Assembly (NCBI GenBank): GCA_963970005.1
Contig: CAXAMN010000015.1
Coordinates: 285,523-349,522 of the forward strand
DNA length: 64,000 bases
Origin: Durusdinium trenchii
Lineage: Eukaryota > Sar > Dinophyceae > Suessiales > Symbiodiniaceae
Direction of reading: 5' to 3'
Made by a program: the position numbers and the translations under genes. Every line of letters begins with the position of its first letter. The first letter of the stretch is position 1. A model generated the notes under the pieces. It was not told where the DNA came from and made no database searches. It saw only the letters and a program-made list of their open reading frames with translations. Below are positions 34,321 to 45,900 of the stretch, piece by piece.

Positions 34321-34954
34321 CTTCCCCCCTACGAGTAGAATCCAGAAATGAGCCATTCGTCGGGCATTACGCACCTGAAACAAAGAGTTTGAACATGCCC
34401 CCGCCTCTGGCTCATAATCTTGCCTTACGAAGAGACTGCACAATGCCAAAGCCGTTACACATTCAGTGGGTCACACCCACAAATCGACTTGACATTTGCA
34501 CCCGCCCAACATCGCCCAACCCTACGCTGTCCTCAACTGTTTCCAAGCAGGAGGTTTGCCTTCTATGCTGTCCATCAGGCTGTCCATCAGGCACTTCAAT
34601 ACTTGCCTGGACGAGACGGTCCAAAAATTACTTTAGATGCCATAGTGCCTCAGGAGAGAAGAAAATTGCTTGTTTTGACAGCCGTGTCAGACGTCCAATC
34701 ACTATTATAAGCTTCTTTGCTCGAAGAAAACCTGTTCCTATATTACCTCCATGCAATTCATGTTTCCAAATGGAGGTGAGGATTTATGATCTGGCTTGTT
34801 TGAGGGAGTCCCCTGGCTTGGTACCAGTATTCAGTCACGTAAATAGCCTCAAACCGATCCGCATGATCCACGTGCATGTCAGGAACTCCGATAAACAGTA
34901 AACAACCGGCGGTTCTTTCGTAGCCAAATCGCGGTCTCCTATTCAGCCTCTCAC

Positions 34955-35131
34955 CCGATGCGCCTCAGCCTCAACCAGTTCGTGGTGTTTGGCCTGTTTG
35001 GCTGCGCTCTCATCGCACTCGAAGAACTCGTCTGATGCATAACCTGTGGATCTGGCACCAAAGCGCTCTTGCAAACTGTCCAGCCGTTGAGCGAGTTGAG
35101 AATAGTGGAACTGAGATAGCCTGATCATCTC
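34955..35131 (-). CDS. Cation channel gene, exon after the EF-hands
   Basis: Acceptor CGTGTTTGCAG and a strong GT donor (GTGAGAG) bound exactly 59 codons. They start EMIRLSQFHYSQLAQRLDSL and QERFGARS, with an acidic middle (DEFFECDES) and a charged end (ELVEAEAHR). The first half is a probable coiled coil. The exon follows the second EF-hand in the same direction and keeps phase 0. Placement in the channel gene is inferred from order and spacing. The donor shows the gene continues downstream. Confidence 0.6.
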
Positions 35132-35813
35132 CTGCAAACACGTCGAGACACTGCAATTCTGTCCTAGACATGGTTGAAATTGCTATTGAAGTGTTTCTAG
35201 GCTTCTGCAGATATGTGTTGATGAAGATGTATTCAGCACATTCAATTTGAACCAAACCAAGAGACAAAACAGGGAGCGAGAGGAACACAAAGCGAGTTGC
35301 GCTGCGTTGCTACGTATAAGTTATATAACGCAGTGGGGGTTGGTGACAGTGCTGTCGTGCCAGGGCCGTTGAAGGAAATTGTTGACACTGCATCTACAAG
35401 AACAACATCAGAACCATGTCCAACCCCATTGTTTGGACCCATTCCCACCAACAAACTGAATCCAAACGATCTGAGTCTGGGTTATGAGAAATCCTCCTGC
35501 ATATTGAGAGCTTGCATCATGTTATACTTGATGAAGCCTGGAGGCACCAAGGAGGAATGTCCAAATGATCGCACGCAACAAAACCAAAACGATGTTTTAC
35601 GTGCCAAGCAAAATCATGCAAAGCTGGCAAACCGGTTCTGTCAAGCGGCGCGGTGCTGTCTTCGACTCGTGAACCCATCCTCAGCAACCATTCCCCCCTT
35701 CCCTGGCCAACAGTCACTCGTCAAAGCCATTCACCACTTCCGGGGGTCTTCACCATGTTTCGATCTACTGCAATTTTGTTGTTGCTGGGTGGATGTGGGT
35801 AAACAATGCTCAC

Positions 35814-35973
35814 CTTCTGGTGAGCTGGGATCTTTTGCAAAAGTATGTGGGAACTCTTGGTTGCCCCAATGCATCAAAGCGTCGGCTGAGTGGTGCAATG
35901 AATTCTTGAGCTTCTATTGCCCCGGATCCATCAGCATCTATCATGTCGAAAAGTTGCTGGAGGTCGACCTCGG
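35814..35973 (-). CDS. Cation channel gene, second EF-hand exon
   Basis: After acceptor TTTCGTTCAAG the frame reads EVDLQQLFDMIDADGSGAIE and AQEFIAPLSRRF, then to a GT donor (GTGAGC). DADGSGAIEAQE is a canonical EF-hand loop with Asp at 1, 3 and Gly at 6, Ile at 8 and Glu at 12. It should bind calcium and, in this family, couple calcium to channel gating. The first EF-hand exon lies 6.9 kb upstream, with a Copia element in the intron between them. Confidence 0.8.
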
Positions 35974-36072
35974 CTTGAACGAAAAACATCATTGCCAAGC
36001 ACGTCAACACCAAAATTACTGAGATCGATCCAACCGAAGAGCTGAGCAGAACTGAAACAAGTGCGACCGGAG

Positions 36073-36127
36073 CGAAACGCCCCTTTTACGCTGCGAACTC
36101 TTGAGCCTTGTAAGGCACGGTATCGAG
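36073..36127. repeat. Left copy of the ~50-bp direct repeat at the Copia boundary
   Basis: CGAAACGCCCCTTTTACGCT, GCGAACTCTTGAGCCTTG and TAAGGCACGGTA match 42220-42276 with about 10 differences. Confidence 0.75.
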
Positions 36128-36481
36128 GATGCCTTCACGTCCAATCCTGAAGAGATCACTTCGGCAACGTGGACTTACTCGACTTCTCCACTCATGAATT
36201 CAAAGCCACTTAGTGGCATTCTATCTAGTTCTTCTTCATCTAGCTGTTTTCACCACTTCGTCTTGCTTTTCGTCCTCGCCTTCACCTTGCCATGGCCTTT
36301 GATGTAAGGCTCGGTTCTTCACTTCTTTTTGATTATTTTCCTTTGCCGGTGTCATTACTTCGCTTTGCCTTGTTCATTCCTTTGCATTTCTTTCCTTTGC
36401 CTCTCTTTCCTTTGGGGTTTTCAACTTTGCTCTCTTCTTCGTATGTTTCTACACGTGGGCTTGCTGCTTCTTCTCTTTGCA

Positions 36482-37088
36482 CTATCCGCTGAACATGTGG
36501 CCGAGGAATTCAACCTCGTCATTTCCAGGGCGTCCCATGGCACCGTAGTTCACGCTCAACCATCCATTTCGCCATCGTGGTTCTTCCACGAGGCAATTCT
36601 GGTCACTTCCTTCACATGGAAGATGTACTGTCTCATTGTCATAGACCAGATGTAGTTGGCGATTAATGTATCTTTTCCTCGCTGTAGGCCCCCCTCTCTG
36701 ACGAATGAAACACCGCATGAATGTATCAATGCCATCTTGCAATGCATCATCTGTAGGGTCTTGCTTCTTCATTACTCTGTACTGCTTGTTCTTCTCAAGC
36801 AAGTGGACTTCAATGCCTCTGCCTTCTGCAATGAGTTCAAACACGCAGTCATCAATTGCAGTGTGACATTGGATTCAATGTTTTCTTCTTCTCCTCCTTC
36901 ATTCTTCTTCTCTGACGCACTTCTTCTGCTCCAAAGCCCGCCAAAAACAAAGCTATCTCACTCGAAATTCTTGCCTTCGCTGGATCTTTTGATCCTCTGG
37001 CTGCCTCTCTTTTTGGCGGTCGATTGTCTTCATCTTCTTCACCTTCAAGGCACGCCATGTTGATCTGCGCGAAGCTGGCCACCTTCAC
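36482..37088 (-). pseudogene. Possible 3' coding remnant of the Copia element
   Basis: Frames 36852-37088 (basic, KREAARGSKDPAKARISSEI) and 36482-36844 (VFELIAEGRGIEVHLLEKNK, YINRQLHLVYDNETVHLPCE) are peptide-like and lie between the polyprotein tail and the left repeat. They may be an extra downstream ORF of the element or an exon of host origin. No domain is recognised. Confidence 0.35.
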
Positions 37089-37154
37089 TCAATCCTGGTG
37101 GGTCTCTTTCTTCCTCTTCATAGTCTGGGTGACCAGGCGGCTGGCAATCCAGAA

Positions 37155-37752
37155 TCACCAGCCCCTGAGATCGATCCTATCCCTTCTTGCGTCCCACTGG
37201 CCCTCATCGTTCTTTGAAGTCTCATTTCTTGCTGGTTTCTGACCAACGGCGCGAAAGAAATCCCATGAGTTCTGGAATCTTACCAATCGTTCATCCATCT
37301 TCCACATCATTCTCAACAACACTCCAACGCCAATGTGCATGAACAAAACAAGCATGCGAAGCAGCCCCATGATGATCTGCTCCAGGCTCACAACTTCTGC
37401 TCCATCCTGTGGAAATGCTGGACAAGTCATCCCCATGGCCTGGCCCAAGGCTATATTGGCTCTTGTCAGCTTTCGCTAACTGATTTGACGTTTTTGACGC
37501 TGATGGAGGTCCCTGATCAACTGAGATCATCCTTCTCACCGCTTTCAGAGCTTGTTTTGCTTCTTACTTTACTTCCTTGGCTTTAAAATCTTTAAACTCG
37601 TTTCCAAGCTCCTGGCTTTCATCCTGAAAGACCATCAAATAGAGCAACCTTCTCACTCTTCGTCCTGGAAAGATCTTCGCGCCTGAATGCACAATATTCA
37701 TTATCGCGTCAATCCTCCTGAGCTCTAACTCACGACCCTGCCTCTTTCGCAA
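37155..37752 (-). pseudogene. C-terminal tail of the Copia polyprotein
   Basis: Frame 37564-37752 reads MNIVHSGAKIFPGRRVRRLL and then LYLMVFQDES. It corresponds to the conserved segment after Copia RNase H (normally ..ADxxTK.L...). Frame 37155-37448 adds a hydrophobic stretch (EQIIMGLLRMLVLFMHIGVG). The frames are offset, so this copy is broken. The function of the hydrophobic tail is unknown. Confidence 0.5.
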
Positions 37753-38740
37753 CCAAAGAAGCCTCCCTGAAAGATGCTTGATTTTGCAAACACCTTCTTT
37801 CTGTGCAATGGCAACGCTCGAAGAGTTGTGTGAGGTGTTCGACTGCCGCTTTCACAAGCAACCCTTCTGAAGCGCCTGAAACTAAAGCAACATATTCCGA
37901 CTCTGCGCTGGACAACGCAATGCGCTTCTGTGTTTGTGAGCACGAATGCGCCAAGTGCCACCAACAAAGATGCACCTGCAAGAAGTCGAGCTTCTACTCC
38001 TCTTGTTGCCTGACCCGTCTGAAACACATCTGACTTCAACCAACAACTTCTCATCATTCATCTTCTTCAGACACTGGAACCATGGTGGTCAGGCCTCTTG
38101 CTCGCCTACCTCTTGCTCTTCCCCTAACCGACCTCAATGGATTCTGGCCTGGCGACTACATGGATCTCTGGCGTTGCCGAAGGGCAACCAGCTAGTCTCA
38201 CCAGAATCACCCACGCACCTTCCTTTGGAAGGTGGGACGCAAGTTCCTTCACAAGGTATTGCGCACCTAGGCGATTGCCGGAAATACAGAGAGCCACGCG
38301 CCAACATCGCTACGAAAGGCACTGGCGCGTTCGTCACCTGTCTGTCATCCACATCCCGCGTCAACACCTTTGTCTTCTTCGCTGGTTCGAATTTTGTCAA
38401 CATATTTGCCTTGAGTCTCTCACAATGGTCCCCTTCAAGAAGTTCACTGTTGATCCTTCTTCAACCGATGCCATGAACAATCTCACCAGCTGATCAACAA
38501 TCTTTGCCAACTGTTGCGGTTAAGTTCACCTCCAAGAGTCATGTCGTCTACGGGCACTAAGGGGATCACACCATCACCTCTCCCTGGAACCATTGCGTTG
38601 CACCTTCTCTTTGTCCAGGAAGGACTCGACCAAGGGTCCACTCCTTTGGTAGGTCCAGACGCTCTGCCAATCTCTTCCCAAGGACACTTTTACCACGCTG
38701 GGTTGCGCACGCATGAGGTATGCATCTATGCATCCTTCAC
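37730..38740 (-). pseudogene. Copia reverse transcriptase and RNase H, frameshifted
   Basis: RT motif A reads MDVKDA near 38730, with a frame change before YL. Then WTLGRVLPGQREGATQWF is the typical Copia stretch, and PVDDMTLGG near 38540 is the catalytic VDD motif. Closer to RNase H, QYLVKELASHLPKEGAWVIL and VRLAGCPSATPEIHVV match the Copia connection region. RNase H shows KRIALSSAESEYVALVSGAS and EGLLVKAAVEHL, the hallmark SxAEaEYxAL motif. Pieces lie in different frames. Confidence 0.8.
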
Positions 38741-38751
38741 GTCCATGGTCA

Positions 38752-39533
38752 TCATCTTCCAGCCTCTGACCTGACAAAAGGAAGTCTCCCAACAGCCAAC
38801 TTCGAGCCGGTCATCATCATTGGCTCTTTTGACTTTGGCCAAAACTTGTTTACCAAACATTGCAACCTTTCCACTGTATTTCCGACCGTCCTCATCTCAT
38901 AGGCTGTTGCTCCACCGCCTTGTCGCCTGTAGTGTGCCAAAAACCAACTTGCACGTCAAAGAGCCCAAAGAAAGATGCTTGATTTCACGTGACACCCTTC
39001 TCCCAAGCTCCTCACCTAGAGCAAATTCCGTCTGGATCTCTCTTTCAACATTGCTCTGTGAGTCACGACGGCCACTCAACTCCAACCGTGTGAAATCCTA
39101 GCCAAAGTCGTGAGCCCTCCGAAAGCATTCTCATTGAAGGTTCACCGTCACCCTTCAAAATGATCCTGGGGTATCCCGAGCCCCCAACGAAACGAAGCAC
39201 CTGCTCAGCCATGAAAGTGAGCCCGGCCAGTTGGGACCGGCAACACTGCGCTTGACCGAACATCTGTGACCATCAACGCTACTCCACCCCGCACATCTCC
39301 TTAAAGCATTCGCAACGAAATTGTAAGCGTGTCTGCTTTGCCTTCTTGCCTCTTCGCATTGGTGTCTTTGCAACAACCAGCAAAGAACCTTCTTTCGACA
39401 CGTCGCCACGCATTCTGGAATACCCCAGCAGGTCCATGGACCGGCAGGAGCACTCAAATACTATTTGCTGAAATTGACTTGGACTGTTGATGTTTCTGGC
39501 GTGATTCATGCTCAGGCCTTTGTACAGCTCCAT
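38752..39533 (-). pseudogene. Copia integrase region, frameshifted
   Basis: The minus frame at 39063-39263 reads EQVLRFVGGSGYPRIILKGD and GEPSMRML; the KGDGEPS motif is the second catalytic Asp region. Further on, 38752-38940 reads GATAYEMRTVGNTVERLQCL and NKFWPKSKEP, matching the C-terminal core of dinoflagellate Copia integrases as I know them. The first part (39279-39533) is only weakly recognisable. Frame changes separate the parts. Confidence 0.6.
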
Positions 39534-39759
39534 TTGCTGCAGGCCAGTTGGGATCGGATCATTTTGATTTGGGTGACCCTGATTGCTGATAAGTTGAATA
39601 CTGAATACCCGTAAGGATTGTCACAGTCTTCCTTTGATAGATCGCTCTTTGACGCTGGTCCAATTCCACAAATTGCCGTAATCAACAATTCCATCTTGCC
39701 AGGGAGATCTGGCTTACCCACAGGAAATTGGTTTTTGACTTGAACATGATGAGTGCCAC

Positions 39760-41081
39760 TCAATCCTTCCGGTGGTGTATGAGGACCCACACCTGGAGAC
39801 GCGCCAGGCAACTCTTGATCTTTTGCCACTTCTCCCGCCCCTGTCTGACACGCTGTTCAAGGTGACGGCTGAGATAGCACAATTTGCCCCGTCTTCTACA
39901 CCGATGGCAGTGCCAAACCAGCTGACCTCACTCGTCATCGGACAGCAGCATGGGCTGTAGTTTGGCAACCCAGCATGACCTTGGAGCAGAAATCCGACTT
40001 CCTACAACAGACTTTGGACCGTTTGTAGGGCGGTTGAACAAGCCATAATATACACAGACTCGGCATACGTATATAATTAGCTGCGCAGCTAAACTTCGTC
40101 ATGCACCAGACCCCAATTACAGTATGACTTGTTGCAAGAGCTCTGGCAACACCTCCAGCGAGGGTCTTATGGTCTTTCCAAAGTGGCAGCGCGTGTGACC
40201 CTCCCCGCAGATGCGCCGGTAGAGCTACTACAGTGGCATGCTTTAGGGAATGACATGGCCGACGTCGCTGCAAAGGAAGCTCAGAAAAGTTACGCCAACC
40301 TTGGCCTCCTGAGTGAGTCTGGACAAGAGCATCAAGCAGCTCTCGCACGTGTCCAGACGCAACTCCTGCTTGCGGGAATCAGATGAGGTCATCAACAAGG
40401 CCCTTGTCACAAATGTTCAGGATATTCACGGTCCCTCATTAATTGGACGATCTTGCGCCCCTCAAGAGCACCCACATGATGTGGGAATCTCGTGCCTGAG
40501 CTTGTGATGCATTTTGTTTGTGTGTGTGGGCAAATTGCCAAAAGTAGCTACTTGGGAAGATGGCAAAAAGGTCATCCTTGACCTGACAGGTGACCGGCAA
40601 AGATCGATGTCTGATTTAGCGTTGGGGCAGATCACCAGGTCGTTTCAGCAATTGCTTGCAGTCATCCAGAAACAAGCTACAGAGCAGATCCTTCCTTGGG
40701 ACCATAAAGGCCTGGCTCGTTCGGCGTACCTCTTTGGGTGCCAAGGCCCATCTGGCAGGTTTCCGCTTTCGTCCTGTGCTGCCTAAAGCAGAAGAGCTCA
40801 CAAAGCTTGTTCGGGCCATATTTCAGGAAGCCAATCCGGGAGCGCCAGGCTTTCCAGACCTAGCTCTCGATGAATTCACCCCCTTGGTGAGGGCGCCGCC
40901 GGCGGACACTGACCACTTGTCCCAGGCCTTTCGCGCTCGACAGTTCCGCCGTTGGACTTGCTTCTGGCCGAAGTGCCGGGGGCTTACGGGAAAAGGTGCC
41001 TTTGAAGTGTGGATCTTCTTTTCCTCTGGCAGCCACACAATGATTAGGCCAGTGCGTCAGTTCGTGCGCCTGCCTTTCTGA
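39760..41081 (+). pseudogene. LINE-type RNase H fragment nested in the Copia element
   Basis: On the plus strand a frame from 39772 (VYEDPHLETRQATLDLLPLL) shifts near 39885 into VFYTDGSAKPADLTRHRTAA and WAVVW. IYTDSAYVYN follows near 40050 and LLQWHALGNDMADVAAKEAQ near 40225-40290. The YTDGS, TDSA and GNDMAD blocks carry the catalytic Asp residues of RNase H, and the GND.AD form is typical of RNase H in LINE-type elements. Downstream, 40656-41081 reads PVLPKAEELTKLVRAIFQEA and remains coding-like. Its strand is opposite to the surrounding Copia, so it is a nested insertion. In-frame stops lie near 40030-40090. Confidence 0.7.
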
Positions 41082-41598
41082 CCTGCTAAGTATATAGGCG
41101 TTCGAGGAAGATCTGTTCTTTGATTTCTTCTGCGTCAACTTTTCTCTCGCCATGTCCAAGCCCAAGTTCTCTGCAAAGTGGCGTAGTGATACACCAACTT
41201 TCTCCACGTTTCATCTTTGTTCTTTCCGCGTCCAAGGCCACATTTCTTCAATCCTTCTCTGGTTTTCCTCAGCGACGAATCCTCTTTGTACGACCCACCC
41301 TCAAATCTCAATCTCGTGGAAATGGCCTGCCCTTGTCCTTGCCTTTCACTCTGTCAACATCCACTGGCCATTGGCACTATATCTTGATGTGGTTCTTTCT
41401 CCCGCTTGCCAATGTCAAGCTCTGTGTAAAGAGCTTGAGAAGTATACCGTACACCGCAGTATACCATGATGTTGTTCTTTCAACTGACAGAAGCCTCTAG
41501 TCATGTTTATCAGCATTGGCCGTGCTATCGCAGATTCTGAGGCATCACACGCAGCAACACTGAAACCTTGGCGTCGATACTCCTCAGCCAACCGCCCT

Positions 41599-41937
41599 TT
41601 AAGCCAAGGAGCTGCTCGCAAAGACCGGCTCCCTTGTCTTTGCCAAATGCAGGATGAAACAGGTAAGCTTGCAGCATTGCAATCGTGACAGCAAGCGCCA
41701 AACCTCCAATCCATTCCTGCCCTCCACTGATCTGAGCAACTTCAATGGCCGACGCTTCAACAACCCAACGGGGATGCTGTGCAACTGCTCTGGCCTGTCA
41801 TGGCGCTCTTGGTCCTGGTCCATCTCCATGAAATCCAAAGCCGTTGATTTCTCAGCTTCATCCAGGTCTTTCTCATAGGCCTTGTCAGCAAGCGCCAACC
41901 ATGACCTGAAATTCATCCGCCAATCTTGCCACTGCAT
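41599..41937 (-). pseudogene. Copia gag-like segment
   Basis: The minus frame reads MQWQDWRMNFRSWLALADKA, then LHSIPVGLLKRRPLKLLRSV and EGRNGLEVWRLLSRLQ. The pattern (Trp-Phe start, L..L..G.AL..VR...GNGLEAWR) is the UBN2/Copia gag signature I associate with dinoflagellate elements. The reading extends a little upstream (TNGEEEI). After about 41600 the frame is lost. Confidence 0.65.
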
Positions 41938-42219
41938 GATCTCTTCTTCACCATTTGTGGGCGCAAGAAGAGGCTTCTACACCTTGTATTGTTTGCTCAG
42001 CAAAATCCGACCCCTTTGCCCTTCTCACTGTCTTCTTTCATGACTCCGATGACAGCTTCGGCCGACTGCTTTGGGCCTTCTACCAAGGCCTGCAATGCCT
42101 CAGGCATCACCTTTTCTTTGTTCTTCACCTTTCAACCCTCTTTCCCTTTTCTTCTTTTCACCACCTTAGGTCCCTTCAGACCTCCCCCGGTGCCTCCGCT
42201 GCCACCAAAACAAATGCAA

Positions 42220-42276
42220 CGAAACGTGCCCTTTACCCTGCAAACTCTTGAGCCTAGAAAGGCACGGTAAAAGAGG
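42220..42276. repeat. Right copy of the ~50-bp direct repeat at the Copia boundary
   Basis: CGAAACGTGCCCTTTACCCT, GCAAACTCTTGAGCCTAG and AAAGGCACGGTA. Compare 36073-36127. Confidence 0.75.
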
Positions 42277-42865
42277 TCCTGACAAGTTCAGCACACGTCT
42301 GTCAAAAACTATGCCGTTTCACCAACCGTTAAATGATGCTATTGTTGTCTCTAAGAAACGAACCCTCAGAAAAATAGCTAGGAACTACTCGCGCGCACAG
42401 GCAAGTCTTCTTGCACTGCAGTATTTCAGTCGGCTTCCAGGCCTCATCAATGTCCATCACTCTCAGCCGGCTTTGAAACTCAGGATCTTGACCTGACGTT
42501 CTGCGATTCTTCTTGCGCAGCTTGACGCACAGAGAGAGCCGGGGTCGATGTTTCTCATATGTTTCCGAATGCCTTTGGGACCGTTTGGATGGTTTTTCCT
42601 ACTGATGTTGGTTGCCATTGCGTCGTGTATGTTTGTTTCAACTGTTGCGGTAGGCAGGCGAAAAAAATACAAAGCGCAGTTTGGTGGCCATACCGCCTTA
42701 GAGCTACACGATGTTGTTTCCGGAGATGTCCAATGGAAAATCGTTTACAAAAAATCATCAGGCGGGCGATTTCTGAAAAGCCTTGCGGGGAACTCATTGG
42801 AAACCACCAGATTCTGCTAGCAAAGGTTTCTGCGCTCTCCCTAAACGCATCAGTCTGATTTAGGC

Positions 42866-42956
42866 CAGGTCGCGGGCACCATCCATCAGATCTTGTAACG
42901 TCAGTTCGCCATCGCCCTTTTTGTCCAAGCGATTGAAGATTTTTTGCAGGAATTTC
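42866..42956 (-). CDS. Cation channel gene, first EF-hand exon
   Basis: After acceptor GTGATGTGCAG the minus frame reads KFLQKIFNRLDKKGDGELTL and QDLMDGARDL. DKKGDGELTLQD is an EF-hand loop with Asp at 1, 5 and 12, Gly at 6 and Leu at 8; position 3 is Lys, so calcium affinity may be reduced. The likely donor is GC (GCCTAA). The IFNRLD/DGELTLQDLMDGAR pattern matches the first of the paired EF-hands after S6 in dinoflagellate channels. The next exon of the pair is at 35.8-36.0 kb. Confidence 0.75.
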
Positions 42957-42959
42957 CTG

Positions 42960-45900
42960 CACATCACGCATGATCATTCACAAATGGCGGCGTGCGTGTC
43001 TGCCGCCGTTTTGTTGGAAGCAAAGGCAATGAATATCTATATTGCAGCACGCCTTCCCTGCATTCCTTGGTGGTTTTCGTTGGGCACATCTAAACAAAAT
43101 ACACCGCTACTGACTACTACAAGCGGCGTACTTAAGTCAACCCACATCGCGTGAAGTCGACTCACTGCATGGGCACAAGGTTTCAGCGAGAAGTCAGCCC
43201 ACTCGTGTGAAGTCGACTCATTTTGGTCAAAGCACAATGGGCACACTTGAAAAATGAGCATGGCGCGAAAGCGACATGTTCAAGGACACGTGTGCGCACA
43301 CTGTGTTATGGCTGGCATTTTGCCCTGCTTTCTAGATGCTTCAAGCCCGTCTCAATGGCACAGCACCATTCACACCAATGCGCAGCTTAGAGAACAGATT
43401 GCATGCGCACACACAAGTGGCGCCTCTGCGCGAGTCCCGCAAGACGCAGCGCGAGGTTCGCGCGCGCTTGACTCCTGTAGTCGCCCCAGCAGCAGCAGCA
43501 GCAGCAGCAAACCAGCCACCAGCCAGCACAGCAACAACAACAGCATCAGCAAACCAGCAGCATCGGCAGAAGGCCAGCTGGGCCCGAAGATCCTTGCTTC
43601 ACCCCTGTCGAAGCTGCCTCATAAATACAAACGAGTGACAATCAGGCACACCATGGGCACAACACAAGAACATGTGTTATAGATCCATACAATCTATGCT
43701 TAGGCATCCCTGTGAGGTGCAGTTCTGCAAGGGCACACGGTTCCGAGTCAAGCTGAGTCGACTTAAGGCTAGTACCTAGTAGATAGTAGGAAGACCGCTA
43801 TGTATTCAATATTGCACGTCTGCCTCTACGGTTCCCTGCGCAAGAGCGCACAGGCCAGTCCTGTCTTTCTTCAAGTTGTGGTCCAGCCTCAGCCAGTGAC
43901 AGGAAACCCAGACCCCCGGAGGTCAGGTAGGAAAAATCTGATCAAGACTTTGCAAAAAACTTTACCAGTGTGGGCGCTGATCATGTATCCTGCGACTTCT
44001 GTTGTAACTTATCTTCTCATTTCTTGGGCATAACTGGCCCGCAAAAAAAAACGTCAGACCCTTTCAAGCCCAATGCTGCATGCTGCTTTGCGGCTCTTGG
44101 GCCAAGTTCATCACGTCGCTCTCCCTCACCTCTGCAAATGTGTCTACCACAACAGCAACCTCAGATTGCAAGGCGCTCCGCGCATGCTCCGGCCACAAAG
44201 GGACTCACAAAGTAGTCTCGCAGAAGGGGAAATCGCACAGGGGCCTCGCAGTTTCTCAGAGCTTCGCCGCTCCGGTCCGTTTCTCGCAGCTTGCTTCTCA
44301 CAGTTTCGCAGCTCCGATCGTACTTTCTTGACATTCCTTCTACACGCAATGTGAACCACTACGGGCCCAACAGCTCAAAAAACACCGTGAAACCGACAAC
44401 TCGAACGCAAAACCATGCAAATCACGCTGGAAACGCCCAGCTGTTCAAAGCCCGTCCACCGGAAGAGACTTAAAGGGAAGGGGTGTGGAACCAACCAACA
44501 TTGACAAGCGAAGGCAAAAACATGTTACTGAGACTACGCCCCGCCGGGCATCAACTAGAGCCCCGCTCGCTGTATTGGCAAAATGCCCGGCATCCCATCT
44601 GCAGCCCGGCAGAAATCTCGAACCCTTGTCGAGATATCCGAAATGATGCGCGTGTGCATGCAAGTTTGTTGCAAGCGGAACATTGTTGTCGTCGGTGTGG
44701 GCTACATAGGCCGCACCTGTTCACCTTTCACTGATCGCAAGAGGTGGAAAAGCCGACGGTCTGGCTTCAAATCATGGTCTGACGGGCAAACAGTCTTTAT
44801 TGGCAAAGGAACAAATGAGATGTACAATGATATACACTACATGGAAAAAGGTCACATCGCGCGGACGAAAGTTCTGAGGACCAAGTTGGCATGCACTCCA
44901 GCACTAGTCACTATGTCCCAGCTTCTGTATATATACTTTTTTTTGGTTTGTTTGCTCTTGCACCTTCAGGAGCGCCTTTGCAGGAACAAACTGCCGAGCA
45001 ATGGTCTGGGCATGGTGCTGTCTCAGTTTTTTACATTTAGTCGGCCCCACCTCCACCAGAAAAGTTGAAGGTTATGTGGCGGAGTTGTTTCAACCCATGC
45101 GTTTCGGACGTCTAGCGCTGAGAGCTCTTGTAGGTGCATCGGGGCTGGGGGACAGTGCAGGGTGTAGAACGTATGCGCCCGTGCTTTCAGAATTTCAAGC
45201 TTCTCTCAAATACCAACCCCCTCAACAGCTACCTGACATTCAGGTGTGAGCCGTGGACCCTGACAACCAGATTCAATCTGAACCTGTGTGTCTTGCCTGC
45301 TGGAGCTGCCAAAAAGTTGCAACAAGAAAATTAAGTTGCAACCCCCAAGGAAACAAATGAAATTCGATTCTGAGCTGATGAAGTCCAATACAGGGCTTTA
45401 AAGCTGCAGCTGCCAATGCTGTTGAACTCTGAACGGTGCTTGCACTGGAGCGTGGTGGGCTTTCATCTGGAACAGGCCAAGGCCGGGCTTGCAACTCTGC
45501 AAGCTCAAAGCCTTCATCCCAAGCTACTCCTCACGTTCCACCGCCCATCCGGCAGCTGTGCAACCTGCAGTTTGACCATGGCCCGGCTCTCTGCGCCCAT
45601 GTTTGTTATGAGTGGGCGAACTTCAACCTCATCCCAGAATTTTCTTTTGTCGGGGAGGTCTTGTTGCACTTCAGGTCGAACATAAGCCGTGGGGCATCGT
45701 GGTACAAGTTGAAGGCCCTCTGTGAAGGCAGTTCTGTTTGGGCCGCCAGCTCTGGGACCTTGCCGAGCGAATGGTCATCGCAATGCTAAATACGTCGCGA
45801 AAAAGTACGTAAGTGTTGAGGCCTGCTGCGGGTGGCCAATGACATCTTGTTTCACCGTAGAACTTTGAGGAAGCCTCAAGGCATGGCCAGTTGACGGCAT

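Larger units (their letters stand above)
36073..42276 (-). mobile_element. Copia-type LTR retrotransposon, decayed, in a channel-gene intron
   Basis: A 6.2-kb minus-strand element. Order in the transcript is gag (41.9-41.6 kb), integrase (39.5-38.8 kb), RT (38.7-38.1 kb), RNase H (37.95-37.73 kb), then a C-terminal tail. That is the Copia (Pseudoviridae) order. Similar ~50-bp sequences lie at both ends (36073-36127 and 42220-42276), possible LTR remnants. Several frame changes make it non-functional. The gag-integrase interval is split by a plus-strand RNase H fragment. The element separates two EF-hand exons of the channel gene. Confidence 0.75.

Noticed and set aside
34236..34901. 221-codon plus frame
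   Set aside because: It starts in a TG/TA microsatellite, has no domain and runs opposite to the surrounding exon series.
43254..43682. 142-codon plus frame with Ser-rich run
   Set aside because: It is carried by a CAG repeat, other frames are equally open, and there is no domain.
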